Of a stretch of DNA of 64,000 nucleotides, positions 29,530 through 37,817 are shown in pieces. The DNA is from Candidatus Bodocaedibacter vickermanii (GTDB taxonomy: Bacteria; Pseudomonadota; Alphaproteobacteria; UBA6184). The DNA lies in the NCBI RefSeq assembly GCF_014896945.1, contig NZ_CP054719.1, positions 915,153-979,152 on the forward strand, given 5' to 3'. How positions within the stretch are numbered: position 1 is the stretch's first letter; each line of letters opens with the position of its first letter. The notes beneath the pieces were generated by a model. That model did not search any database, had not been told where the DNA came from, and was given only the letters and a program-made list of their open reading frames with translations. Made by a program: the position numbers and the translations under genes.

Positions 29530-29850
29530 AGAAAAGTATCCACACAACTATTCTATTCTTTAATATTTATATAAGTATAGTAGATAGTTGTTGTATGCAT
29601 GAATTGCGGGGATAAGTTTTTTGTACAGAGGATCTGTTGGTTTTATTCACAGGTTGTAATAAAAAAACCGATAGCAATAACGAGTGTTTTAGCGGGTTTG
29701 TTGAGGGATTATTCACAGATGGGGATAACTTTTGAAAAACTGTGGATAAAAAACCTTAAAAAATCCTGAAATTTTAATAAAAGTAAATTCGTCCAAATTA
29801 TTTATGTTTATCCACAGGTTTTCCACAGGTCTTTTCAACACAGTTTTTCC
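29530..29850. other. Candidate chromosomal replication origin (oriC)
   Basis: Cluster of DnaA boxes: exact TTATCCACA at 29808-29816 (plus) and 29741-29749 (minus); one-mismatch copies at 29536-29544, 29643-29651, 29709-29717, 29720-29728 (minus) and 29819-29827. AT-rich stretches at 29561-29585 and 29750-29810 could be the unwinding region. The 770-bp gap 29197-29967 has no gene. Genes left of it (rho-gatCAB) are on minus and those to the right on plus, i.e. away from it. By eye, plus-strand genes are C-leaning on the left and G-leaning on the right, which fits a skew switch here. Confidence 0.75.
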
Positions 29851-29967
29851 GAATTAAAAAATGCTTGACATGAAAAAAACTTGGAGTATTTCTAAAATTG
29901 AGAGTAACAAACTTGCTTGTGTAAGAATATTAATAAAGTAAGATTCAAACCAAAAGGAGTGGCTCTT

Positions 29968-30396
29968 GTGATTATTGAAGAAGTTATAGACATATTCAAA
30001 GAGATGCGCAGTGCATATAATCGTGGAGACCATGATTTTCGCAGCTGGTGCGAGGTTCCTTTGTTGATTATTGAAGATTCTAACAATTCTTATATTTCTG
30101 ATCCTGTAATTTTAGAAAGAGTGTTTGATAGCGTTCGGTATTGTAAAGAGTATCTAGATCTTCCCACTATAGATTTTCAAGTGCAACATTTAATAATGGC
30201 GGCAGATAGCGTTGCCATAGCGACGGTATTTTGGGATTTTTTTAACGAGCATAAAAAAAACGAACTTGCATTAGAGATCGGATATATTGTGCAAAAAAAA
30301 GAGACACGATGGAAAATAATATCAATGCTGCAACCAACATGGAGAAATGGCGCGCACAGCGAAAAAGATATCACAAAAATACAAAGGCATGAATAA
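29968..30396 (+). CDS. NTF2-like small protein, paralogue 1
   Basis: 142 residues from a GTG with AAGGAG 8 nt upstream; the frame is open further but the paralogues align from this start (VIIEEVIDIFKEMRSAYNRGDHDF). A helical first half (IEE..KEMRSAYNRGD) and a strand-rich second half (VATVFWDFFNEHKKNELALEIGYIVQKKETRWKIISM) resemble NTF2/SnoaL-fold proteins. That fold is an inference from pattern, not a named family hit. It is tandem with two paralogues and sits beside the origin candidate. Confidence 0.65.
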   Translation: MIIEEVIDIFKEMRSAYNRGDHDFRSWCEVPLLIIEDSNNSYISDPVILERVFDSVRYCKEYLDLPTIDFQVQHLIMAADSVAIATVFWDFFNEHKKNELALEIGYIVQKKETRWKIISMLQPTWRNGAHSEKDITKIQRHE

Positions 30397-30473
30397 AGGG
30401 TGTTTTCTTTTTTATCTTTGACGCGGTGCAAGATGGGGGTGTCCCGATGTTAATGTAGGTGTAAGGACTGGTT

Positions 30474-31001
30474 ATGATCTTTCAAGAAATCACAAATGTA
30501 TTTAAGGAAATTCGACACACTTATAATACAGAGGAGTTTGATTTTACAAAGACACATTGGATGCCGTTGTTTTTTATAGAAGGTGCTGGTATTGGAGCTG
30601 TGGCAGACGTTGAAACATTTGAAAGGGTGTTTGATTCCATCATCAACTGTAATAAATATTTGGATCTGTTAAAGATAGAATTTCACGTGCGACAACTTAT
30701 GGAGGTATCGGAATCTGTGGTAGTGGCGGTTGTTGTGTGGGATTTTTTTAACGCCAAAAACAAAGTTGGACTTGTTCATGAAGTGGGATATGTTTTGCAA
30801 AAAAGAGATAACATCTGGAAAATAAACGCTGTCCTTTGTCCGACATGGAGAGACCCAGAACAGAATAGGGGCGACATAAAAAAATATTCATCTGACAGCG
30901 CGGAGGGTGGGCGTGTCGATCGGTTGAATAAGTTTGTTTTCGACCAGAGAGAGCGTAGGTTGCAGGAGTTTCAAAATGGAGGAAAAGCAAATGGCGGCTA
31001 A
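30474..31001 (+). CDS. NTF2-like small protein, paralogue 2
   Basis: 175 residues. Same layout as its upstream neighbour: IFQEITNVFKEIRHTYNTEEFDF, then ERVFDSIINCNKYLDL and VVVAVVVWDFFNAKNKVGLVHEVGYVLQKRDNIWKINAVL. It carries an extra hydrophilic tail of about 35 residues (DRLNKFVFDQRERRLQEF) absent from paralogue 1. The tail overlaps the start of paralogue 3. Ribosome site TAAGGA. Function unknown. Confidence 0.65.
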   Translation: MIFQEITNVFKEIRHTYNTEEFDFTKTHWMPLFFIEGAGIGAVADVETFERVFDSIINCNKYLDLLKIEFHVRQLMEVSESVVVAVVVWDFFNAKNKVGLVHEVGYVLQKRDNIWKINAVLCPTWRDPEQNRGDIKKYSSDSAEGGRVDRLNKFVFDQRERRLQEFQNGGKANGG

Positions 31002-31419
31002 AGAGGTCTTAGAAGTTTTAGATGAGATGCGTAACGCTTATAATTCTGGAAATTTTGACTTTTCTAAGTGGCATCCTCTCCCTTTACTTATTATAGAAGA
31101 TTCTGGTCACCAGACCATCGGTGACTACGAGTATTTGAAACGTTGGTAAATTGCAGCAGATACCTAGACCTATCCCACACAGACTATAGTTTGCAGAGTC
31201 TGCAGGTAATGTCTGACAAGGTTGCTGTGACAAAAGTTAGGTGGGATTTTTCTAATAATCAAAAAAAACTGAACTAATTCTTGAGATCGGACACATCATC
31301 CAAAAACAAGACAATGGCTGGAAGATAACAGCGTTGCTTCAACCCCTGTGGAGAGAGCCGTGGCGAGAAAGACAAGACATCAAGAGAATGGATAAGGGCG
31401 GCGACGGATTATAGGGGGC
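30991..31419 (+). pseudogene. NTF2-like small protein, paralogue 3, broken by two frameshifts
   Basis: Starts at ATG 30991 (GGAGG upstream, inside the end of paralogue 2): MAAKEVLEVLDEMRNAYNSG..FDFSKW. The first frame stops near 31148. Homology resumes in another frame (TLVNCSRYLDLSHTDYSL.. KVAVTKVRWDFSNNQKK) and shifts again at the A8 run 31261-31268, continuing as ELILEIGHIIQKQDNGWKITALLQPLWREP to a stop near 31419. Two separate shifts suggest decay; one lies in a homopolymer and could be slippage or a sequencing error. Confidence 0.8.
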
Positions 31420-31537
31420 GTGTTCAAAATTCGTAGAGCTTGACTTATAAGGCAAGTGTTTCTTCTTGCTTCTTGACCTGAGTTTGGGCCTTAATATATA
31501 CATAGCTGTGTCTATGTATATGCAAAAGGAGCCCGAT

Positions 31538-32497
31538 ATGAGAAGGTTTGTCAATATAGCGTGTGCTTTGTTTATGGTTTCTGTGTGTCAGAGCGTAAGC
31601 GGAGAGGCTGTTTCGCCTGGATGCGAGGCTTATTTTCAAATAGCTTTAATTGCAAACAGAGAAGTGGTTGCTCTGGCGCCCACCAGCACGCCTGCACCCG
31701 TACTCGTTCCCACCGCTGATCAAAAAATGCTGGTCGGATTTCAAAAAATATTCAGTGATTTTGTTAACGCTCACCAGCAAGATAAAAGAGGAATGGTTAT
31801 TGGGCGTGGAAATGTCCAGGGAGTTGCCGACGTGCGTATCACCATTCCAGAACTAAAGGGGCTTTCATGGTTGTTTGTTGACCCGGGCGATGCTGGTGCT
31901 GTGGGGTATTTGCATAACAACAAACAAGATACAACACAAGGAAACGCTTTAGCAACAACTTGGCCTGTGGATTTTTCAACTGAAGGTCTTTTTGATGCTG
32001 TTGTGTTTGACGATGGTGCTTTACAATATATAGGAAATGACGGAACTGAAGTGCGCCTAGGCCCAGAGTATTTTCAAAAACAAATGGCATTGGTGGTCAC
32101 AAAAGAAGACGGAACACAGCTTTCAAAAAACTCATTTCAATATCCATACCTGTTTCAAGATTGGTTGTTGGCGAACAGGCCCGCAGAGTTTTTGCGTTTG
32201 GAGGCTCAGTATCAGCCTTTAATTTCAGCCGCAAGAAAAAAACAAAGAAAAATTCTAGAGAAAGGGTTGCATGATGCTTATCGCGCCCTAAAGCGTGGCG
32301 GTGTTTTGATCGTGCCGGTCGATGGTGCGGTCGATGGAATAGATTTTGTTAACCTTTTGTCTATTTCAAGCGCGGATTTGGTTAGGCATAGGATAGAAGC
32401 TATGGGTGCTAACGTCACAGAAAGCCCGATTCTGCCAGAGATAGCCAGGGGTATGGGAACCGCTCATGGTGATTATTATTCAATAGTTAGAAAATAA
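31538..32497 (+). CDS. Exported protein with methyltransferase-like Rossmann pattern
   Basis: 319 residues from the ATG preceded by AAAAGGAG. Signal peptide MRRFVNIACALFMVSVCQSVSG. The mature region has segments like a class I SAM-dependent methyltransferase: LSWLFVDPGDAGAVGYLHN (motif I position, but without the usual GxGxG), FDAVVFDDGALQYI (post-I/motif II-like acidic strand) and AYRALKRGGVLIVPVDG (motif III-like LKxGG). The C-terminal half ends GTAHGDYYSIVRK. An exported methyltransferase fold is odd because SAM is cytoplasmic; the domain may be repurposed or the protein may act in a host cell. No specific family recognised. A terminator follows. Confidence 0.6.
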   Translation: MRRFVNIACALFMVSVCQSVSGEAVSPGCEAYFQIALIANREVVALAPTSTPAPVLVPTADQKMLVGFQKIFSDFVNAHQQDKRGMVIGRGNVQGVADVRITIPELKGLSWLFVDPGDAGAVGYLHNNKQDTTQGNALATTWPVDFSTEGLFDAVVFDDGALQYIGNDGTEVRLGPEYFQKQMALVVTKEDGTQLSKNSFQYPYLFQDWLLANRPAEFLRLEAQYQPLISAARKKQRKILEKGLHDAYRALKRGGVLIVPVDGAVDGIDFVNLLSISSADLVRHRIEAMGANVTESPILPEIARGMGTAHGDYYSIVRK

Positions 32498-32516
32498 ACC
32501 CAACAGTAAAAAGAAA

Positions 32517-32552
32517 TAAAAGCCAAGCAACCACAAGACGCTTGGCTTTTTG
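32517..32552. terminator. Rho-independent terminator
   Basis: Stem AAAGCCAAGC / GCTTGGCTTT followed by TTT; it ends the exported methyltransferase-like gene. The A-run on the 5' side makes it potentially bidirectional. Confidence 0.9.
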
Positions 32553-32599
32553 TTACTATTAGATATACTGTGGGTGTATTTAAATAAGGGGTGTTTGCT

Positions 32600-33406
32600 G
32601 TGGAGACTATACGTTCATTAATTGAGTGGGCCTGGGAAAACAAAGAAAAGGCAGCCTATGATACAAAGGTTAAGCATGCCGTGGATGAGGCGATTGAGGG
32701 GTTAGATTCCGGGAATCTTCGAATTTGTGAAAAACAAAACAACGAATGGACAACCCATCAGTGGTTAAAAAAAGCAGTGCTTCTTTATTTTCGCATGCAC
32801 AACAACACCTTAACAAGCGACGGCGTTTTTTCATATTTTGATAAGGTTCCTGTAAAAACAACCGATTGGAATGATCTGCAGTTTGAAACCGTGGGTGCGC
32901 GATTTGTTCCGGGATCTATCGTAAGAAAAGGAGCGTTTATATCGCGAAGCGTGGTTTTGATGCCAAGCTTTGTAAACATTGGCGCGTTCGTTGATGAGGG
33001 CACCATGGTGGATACGTGGGTTACGATAGGCTCGTGTGCCCAAATCGGAAAGAACTGCCATATTTCTGGAGGGGTTGGTATTGGCGGAGTTTTAGAACCC
33101 GTGCAAGCGAATCCAGTCATTATCGAAGACAATTGCTTTATTGGGGCTCGTAGTGAAATTGCAGAGGGCGTTATTGTTGAAGAGGGTGCCGTAATTTCTA
33201 TGGGGGTGTTTATTGGCGCCTCTACAAAAGTTATCGACCGAGAAAGCGGAGAGATTTACATGGGTAGAGTTCCCGCCTATTCTGTCGTGGTTCCGGGATC
33301 GCAGCCTACAAAAAATGGGTTGAATCTGTCGTGTGCGGTGATTGTAAAACGTGTCGATGAAAGGACGCGATCCAAGACAGCGATTAATGAATTATTGAGA
33401 GATTAA
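32600..33406 (+). CDS. dapD: Tetrahydrodipicolinate N-succinyltransferase
   Basis: Lysine/diaminopimelate pathway enzyme that succinylates tetrahydrodipicolinate using succinyl-CoA. 268 residues from GTG 32600, chosen because AAGGGG lies 9 nt upstream (the in-frame GTG at 32591 is too close). N-terminal helical domain ([14 protein letters not shown]), then left-handed beta-helix hexapeptides ([31 protein letters not shown]) and the conserved [26 protein letters not shown]. Presence implies de novo meso-DAP for peptidoglycan. Other dap genes are not nearby. Confidence 0.97.
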   Translation: METIRSLIEWAWENKEKAAYDTKVKHAVDEAIEGLDSGNLRICEKQNNEWTTHQWLKKAVLLYFRMHNNTLTSDGVFSYFDKVPVKTTDWNDLQFETVGARFVPGSIVRKGAFISRSVVLMPSFVNIGAFVDEGTMVDTWVTIGSCAQIGKNCHISGGVGIGGVLEPVQANPVIIEDNCFIGARSEIAEGVIVEEGAVISMGVFIGASTKVIDRESGEIYMGRVPAYSVVVPGSQPTKNGLNLSCAVIVKRVDERTRSKTAINELLRD

Positions 33407-33584
33407 GCAATCTTGACCTTCCTGGTTGCGAGCAACGAGTGTTGAGCCGCATAGCTGCGAAGATTGATTCGTGAAAAAGTGTTATGATCTTTAAAAATGA
33501 AAAGTCATCCGAGCTTTTTTGCAAGGATGTCTATAGCAGCAGGTCTTGTTGGGTTGTCTGGATTCAGAAAGATGTTGTTCGTGA

Positions 33585-33648
33585 TAATCCGTGTGAGGGC
33601 GTATTGGATATAATCTAATGGATGCAACGGCACGTTGCCAGCGTCATG
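33585..33648 (+). repeat. REP-like repeat abutting tRNA-Ala
   Basis: AATCCGTGTGAG..ATTGGAT, linker TAATCTAATGGAT, then the perfect palindrome GCAACG-GCA-CGTTGC and a second CAGCG-TCA-TGCTG stem that touches the tRNA 3' end at 33650. Confidence 0.7.
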
Positions 33649-33649
33649 C

Positions 33650-33725
33650 TGGTGGAGCCAAGGAGGATCGAACTCCTGACCTCTACAATGCCATCGTAGC
33701 GCTCTCCCAGCTGAGCTATGGCCCC
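33650..33725 (-). tRNA. tRNA-Ala(GGC)
   Basis: 76 nt on the minus strand: acceptor GGGGCCA/TGGCTCC (one G-T), D arm AGCTCAGCTGGGAGAGC, anticodon stem CTACG/TGTAG (one wobble) with loop ATGGCAT giving anticodon GGC, T arm AGGAGTTCGATCCTCCT, encoded CCA. Confidence 0.96.
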
Positions 33726-33846
33726 TTGAAAACAAGGATATATAATCGAACGTTAAAAATCAAGCAAGCTATCAGATATATTTTTGACAAATTAAATCTT
33801 TGTTAATTCTTGCAAGCATATATTGAGAAAATCTCAGGAGATTCTC

Positions 33847-34473
33847 ATGTATAAACTATATTACAGCGTGCTTTCCCTTTTCTTATTATGCTCTGACGCA
33901 CCTTTGTTTGGTGCAGCAGCAGCAGACACCCTGTCTGATTTGCCAGAGGTTGCTCAGGATGCAGATGTGCACACGCTTTCAAGAACGTATTGTAAGGTTC
34001 TGTGGTCTAGGGTTCAGGCAGATGGATGTTTAAGCGCGCCCGCCCCAGAGTTTAAAGACACCTTTGCTAAAAGCATTTTAGAGCTTGGGATTGTTATAGA
34101 AAAAATTAAAAATGCAGAGCCGATTATGATAGGGGCTCAAATTAATTTAAGCGATAAGCCCGTTACAGATCCAGCAATGCTATCCCTTTGTTCTTATTTT
34201 GATAGTGATGCATATTCCCCCTTAAAGACGGCGTTGACGAGCATGAGCGTACTTGGACAACACAAAGGTGGCGCTGATTTGGATGGGGAAACAAACGCAC
34301 ATGTGAATGAGGTGTTTGTATATGTTTGGAACAAGGTCAAAGAAGACACAGAGCGATTGCAGGGATTTTTAATAGGATTGCTAGATGCATCTCCCACCTG
34401 TATACAAGGATATACGGTGCGCATGTTGTGCGCTGTGCACCCACCCAAATTAAAGGGTGTTGAAAAAAAGTAA
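33847..34473 (+). CDS. Exported protein of unknown function
   Basis: 208 residues. The start is the ATG with CAGGAGATT upstream; an in-frame TTG 8 codons earlier is ignored. Signal peptide MYKLYYSVLSLFLLCSDAPLFGA. The mature protein is helical and has four or more cysteines (RTYCKVLW, ADGCLSA, SLCSYF, PTCIQGY, RMLCAV) that could make disulfides. No domain recognised. It is alone between tRNA-Ala and a repeat-filled gap. Confidence 0.66.
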   Translation: MYKLYYSVLSLFLLCSDAPLFGAAAADTLSDLPEVAQDADVHTLSRTYCKVLWSRVQADGCLSAPAPEFKDTFAKSILELGIVIEKIKNAEPIMIGAQINLSDKPVTDPAMLSLCSYFDSDAYSPLKTALTSMSVLGQHKGGADLDGETNAHVNEVFVYVWNKVKEDTERLQGFLIGLLDASPTCIQGYTVRMLCAVHPPKLKGVEKK

Positions 34474-34574
34474 TAAGCGCGGCTCGACCTGCTTCGTTAT
34501 CGCGATGTGTTTCTAATGTTCATCCGACACCAAAAGTGTAAGCAATCATTGGATCTTTGACTGTTGAGGCGTTG

Positions 34575-34694
34575 TATAGCTGACCCCCTATAATCCGTGT
34601 CAGATCACATCGGATCGGCCTCATGGATACAGCGTCATGCTGTAGTACGTGTCTCGCCTCGTTCCTGTACCCAAATTAAATTAGTCTAGCTATA
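34575..34694 (+). mobile_element. MITE-like element, copy 1
   Basis: 120 bp with imperfect terminal inverted repeats TATAGCTGAC and (inverted) TATAGCTAGAC. The core holds the REP-like hairpin AATCCGTGTCAGATCACATCGGAT, the palindrome ACAGCG-TCA-TGCTGT, and a GTCTCGCCTCG block. It has no coding capacity. TA at both ends fits TA-target insertion as used by IS630/mariner-type transposases, none of which is in the window. Confidence 0.75.
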
Positions 34695-34778
34695 GTAAAA
34701 CACCTTTAATTCTGAGGTAGCGCTGAGAGAGTGTTTTTATATTTTATGGAACATGTTCTTAAAGATAAAAATATCCAT

Positions 34779-35015
34779 TTCGTCAATCTTTTGTTAACGT
34801 TTGTAGGATATTGTATGTTTAGTGCACTTACATATTTAATTTTAACCCACCGTTTCGTGAAGGAATGACGGATTGCTTCGTCTATTTAGTCTCGATTTAG
34901 GGAGTGGGTTTTGTCCCCCCACCCGAAGGTCACTGAGGGTGACTGGGGCGGGGGGTGGTAAAAAAATCACGTTAACTTAATCTTAACCTTTGTTAACCCC
35001 AGATTAACCACTGCG
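34779..35015 (-). repeat. CtrA-box repeat element, copy 1
   Basis: About 237 bp, oriented so that its TTAA array is at 5' on the minus strand. TTAA motifs at 34972, 34983, 34993 and 35004 (spacing 7-6-7). Then a GC-rich hairpin (CCCCCCGCCC pairs GGGTGGGGGG, with an inner GTCAC/GTGAC stem), a conserved arm with CGAGACTAAATAGACGAAGC, the palindrome AGTGCACT and terminal GTTAACAAAAGATTGACG. Confidence 0.85.
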
Positions 35016-35171
35016 CTTTTTCTCATCAGATGTAACCAAAATACCTGCGAGTTGCTATAGCTAAATGTTTATAAAGGGGATATATTTCAGTGTATGGAAT
35101 CATTAAATAATCCAACGATTTCAAGGATATTTCTGGAGAGACCTATAACCAAAACATGTGATTTGCTTATA

Positions 35172-35292
35172 TATAGCTGACTCCTTATAATCCGTGTCAG
35201 ATCACATCGGATCGACCTCATGGGTACAGCGTCACGTTGTAGTACATGTCTCGCCTCGCCTCTCATGCTCAAATTAACTTAGTCTAGCTATA
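35172..35292 (+). mobile_element. MITE-like element, copy 2
   Basis: 121 bp, about 85-90 percent like copy 1 by eye, same ends (TATAGCTGACTCC ... AGTCTAGCTATA). It lies 95 bp upstream of cydA, where it may contribute to or displace the promoter region. Confidence 0.75.
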
Positions 35293-35387
35293 AAACGTTG
35301 GGTTGTCATTTTGATATCTTAATTTGATATATTGTTAACCGTCTTTGATGTAAACTTAACGACAGTTATTTACAAACAAGAAAAAAA

Positions 35388-36731
35388 ATGGATTTATTTT
35401 CAACGTTATTTTTATCTCGTATTAAATTTGCATTTACGATTGGTTTTCATATTTTATTTCCGACGATTACTATCGGGCTGGTCGTATATCTGTTCATATT
35501 AGAAATACAATGGCTAAGAACAAGCAACCCGGCATATTCAAAACTGTTCCGCATATTTTCAAAAATATTCGCACTGTCGTTTGGTATGGGGGTTGTGACG
35601 GGTATTCCGATGTCGTTTCAATTTGCAACGAACTGGGGACCTTTTTCAATAGCCACCACAAATGTTGTTGGACCGTTGTTGGGTTTTGAGGTTCTTAGCG
35701 CATTCTTTTTAGAGGCAACATTCCTGGGGATTATGGTGTTTGGTTGGGGGCGCGTTAAACCTGCGGTTCACCTGTTTTCAACGGGGATGGTAATGTTGGG
35801 AACAACCCTGTCTGCGTATTGGATTATTTGCGTAAATGCTTGGATGCAAAACCCCCAGGGTACCGAAATTATCGACGGGATCTTTTATGTAAAAGATTGG
35901 TCAAAAATTCTGTTGAATGAAACCATGTTTTATCATTTGGCGCACATGTTGGGTGCGTCGTATCTGACAGCGGTTTTTGTTGTGATGGGGGTTCTTTCCA
36001 TTTTCTTGTTTAAACGCAAAGAAACTCAAACGGCCTTGCCCGGCTTTAAAGTTGCACTTGCGTGTGCTTTGATTTTGGGGCCTGTTCAATTTTTTGTGGG
36101 ACACGCGCACGGGATACATACCGGAAAAACTCAGCCAACAAAGCTAGCTGCGATGGAGGCGCACTGGGATTCTGAAAAAGAAGCGCCCATGATTTTATTT
36201 GCCTGGCCAGATATGGAAAATGAAAAAAATCTGTATGAAGTTAAGATTCCCAAAGTTGCAAGCTGGTATTTAACAGGCAGCACCCAAGGAATGGTTCATG
36301 GTCTTAAAGAAGCAAAAAAAGAGGATCGTCCCTTTGTTCCGTTGGTTTTCATAAGTTTTAGGCTGATGGTGGGAATCGGATGTTTATTTATCTTTTTGGC
36401 ATTGGCAGGTGGATATTTGTGGGTGCGCAAAAAATTAGAAACAACGCGATGGTTGTATGCGATTTTACCACTCTGCATACCGTTGGGGTTTGTTGCAACA
36501 ATTGCAGGGTGGATCGTCACAGAGGTTGGGCGTCAACCCTGGATCATTCAGGGATTAATGCGAACAGCTCATGGGGCGACAACATCTCTTCCCCCCGAAG
36601 CAATCAGGGGATCTTTGGCGGCGTTTGGAGTAACGTTTTTGATAGTGTTTGTTGTTTACCTGGTGTTCTTGGTTCGCATCGTTCAAAAAGGGATGAACGA
36701 GCCTATGCCAACAGTTCTGCAAGGAGAGTAG
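35388..36731 (+). CDS. cydA: Quinol oxidase bd-type subunit I (CIO-like)
   Basis: Large subunit of a cytochrome bd/cyanide-insensitive quinol oxidase reducing oxygen at high affinity. 447 residues with about nine membrane helices. Haem ligand region FTIGFHILFPT (His21, b595), HLAHMLGASY (His near 188, b558), quinol-binding loop after GHAHGIHTGKTQPTKLAAMEA, and GRQPW in the C-terminal part. The Q-loop is short, which is typical of CioA-type rather than E. coli-type CydA. cydB follows after 2 nt. Start ATG at 35388 after AAGAAAAAAA, a weak ribosome site. Confidence 0.95.
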   Translation: MDLFSTLFLSRIKFAFTIGFHILFPTITIGLVVYLFILEIQWLRTSNPAYSKLFRIFSKIFALSFGMGVVTGIPMSFQFATNWGPFSIATTNVVGPLLGFEVLSAFFLEATFLGIMVFGWGRVKPAVHLFSTGMVMLGTTLSAYWIICVNAWMQNPQGTEIIDGIFYVKDWSKILLNETMFYHLAHMLGASYLTAVFVVMGVLSIFLFKRKETQTALPGFKVALACALILGPVQFFVGHAHGIHTGKTQPTKLAAMEAHWDSEKEAPMILFAWPDMENEKNLYEVKIPKVASWYLTGSTQGMVHGLKEAKKEDRPFVPLVFISFRLMVGIGCLFIFLALAGGYLWVRKKLETTRWLYAILPLCIPLGFVATIAGWIVTEVGRQPWIIQGLMRTAHGATTSLPPEAIRGSLAAFGVTFLIVFVVYLVFLVRIVQKGMNEPMPTVLQGE

Positions 36732-36733
36732 TT

Positions 36734-37768
36734 ATGGATTATGCGATTGCTTGGAGCATTTTGATTCCTGTTGCTTTGTTTATTTATATGGCGCTGGATG
36801 GGTTTGATCTTGGGATCGGAATTTTGTTTCCTTTGGGATCAGACTCACGCGCCAGAGAAAATATGATGAATTCTATTGCCCCCATTTGGGACACAAACGA
36901 GACGTGGTTGGTGTTGGCAGCTAGCGGATTGTATGGAATTTTTCCGAAAGCCTATGTGTTCATATTTAATGCTCTATACATACCCTTGATTGCGATGTTG
37001 ATTTGTTTAATTTTTCGTGGAGTATCGTTTGAGTTTCGCTTTAAATCGCCAGAGCGTTTCAAGTGGATTTGGAGTACATTTTTCTGCCTAGGCTCGTTTG
37101 GAATGTCGGTGTTTCAGGGTATTGTTTTTGGTCAGTTGATTCAGGGGTTTCAAACCATAGACAGTCAATTTAACAATGATTATTGGGCGTGGCTTAACAT
37201 TTTTAACGTTGCAGTAGCGGGGCTGGTTGTTTTGTTTTATGCCTTTATGGGCGCGAACTTTTTAATTTATCGCTTGAAAGAAACAGAAAGATTGCGCTTT
37301 GTTTGCGTCTCTAAATGGTTGCTGGGTGTGACCGTTCTGTATTTTATCAGTATTGTTGTTGTGTTTGGTTCTGGTGTGCACAGCGCCGATGCCGCATCGT
37401 TCCCTTCGGGAAAGTATCTGGCGCAACGGTTCCAGGCATTTTATTCTGCATACATAGGGTTGTTTGCAATCATAGGTTTGATTGTTGTTAAGCTGTACCG
37501 AAGCCTTGCGGAAAAAGCACAGTGTGATTTTGCACCATTTTTATACGGTGTTGCTTTGTTAGCGGCCGTGTTTGGTGGGGTGGTCTTTTTGGGGTGGCCG
37601 TATATTGTTCCGGGGGCGTTGACAATTTGGCAGGCGTCATCATTGCCAGAAACTCAAAAATTAATGTTTATTGGGGCCTCGATTTTCTTGCCGTTAATTC
37701 TTGGATATTCTATGTACAACTTCTACGTATTCCGCGGGAAAGTTGCTGATCAAAAGTTCTATCACTAA
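36734..37768 (+). CDS. cydB: Quinol oxidase bd-type subunit II
   Basis: Second subunit of the bd/CIO oxidase; needed for stability of the haem-bearing subunit. 344 residues from MDYAIAWSILIPVALF, preceded by AAGGAG 7 nt upstream. The frame is open much further up but that overlaps cydA. Signature MALDGFDLGIGILFPL and WDTNETWLVLAASGLYGIFP are intact. No small cydX gene is visible after the stop. Confidence 0.95.
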   Translation: MDYAIAWSILIPVALFIYMALDGFDLGIGILFPLGSDSRARENMMNSIAPIWDTNETWLVLAASGLYGIFPKAYVFIFNALYIPLIAMLICLIFRGVSFEFRFKSPERFKWIWSTFFCLGSFGMSVFQGIVFGQLIQGFQTIDSQFNNDYWAWLNIFNVAVAGLVVLFYAFMGANFLIYRLKETERLRFVCVSKWLLGVTVLYFISIVVVFGSGVHSADAASFPSGKYLAQRFQAFYSAYIGLFAIIGLIVVKLYRSLAEKAQCDFAPFLYGVALLAAVFGGVVFLGWPYIVPGALTIWQASSLPETQKLMFIGASIFLPLILGYSMYNFYVFRGKVADQKFYH

Positions 37769-37785
37769 ACCTAATTTTATGGCAC

Positions 37786-37812
37786 ACTCCGTGGGGGAAA
37801 ATACCACGGAGT
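37786..37812 (+). promoter_or_regulatory. Hairpin enclosing the ribosome site of the permease gene
   Basis: Perfect 9-bp stem ACTCCGTGG / CCACGGAGT with a 9-nt loop. The GGAG at 37808-37811 is the ribosome site of the ATG at 37818 and lies wholly in the 3' arm, so a folded leader would block translation. No T-run follows, so it is not a terminator. Confidence 0.6.
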
Positions 37813-37817
37813 AAAAA

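Noticed and set aside
29197-29530. A CtrA-type TTAA-N7-TTAA site inside the origin candidate
   Set aside because: TTAA pairs present there are spaced 14 or more bases; none has the 7-base gap.
30991-31419. Programmed frameshifting in the third NTF2-like copy
   Set aside because: Two shifts are needed and only one lies in a slippery-looking A run; decay or sequencing error is simpler.
36380-36733. Upstream extension of the cydB frame inside cydA
   Set aside because: cydA is a well-conserved gene over this stretch; the family start MDYAIAWS with AAGGAG just upstream is the clear choice.
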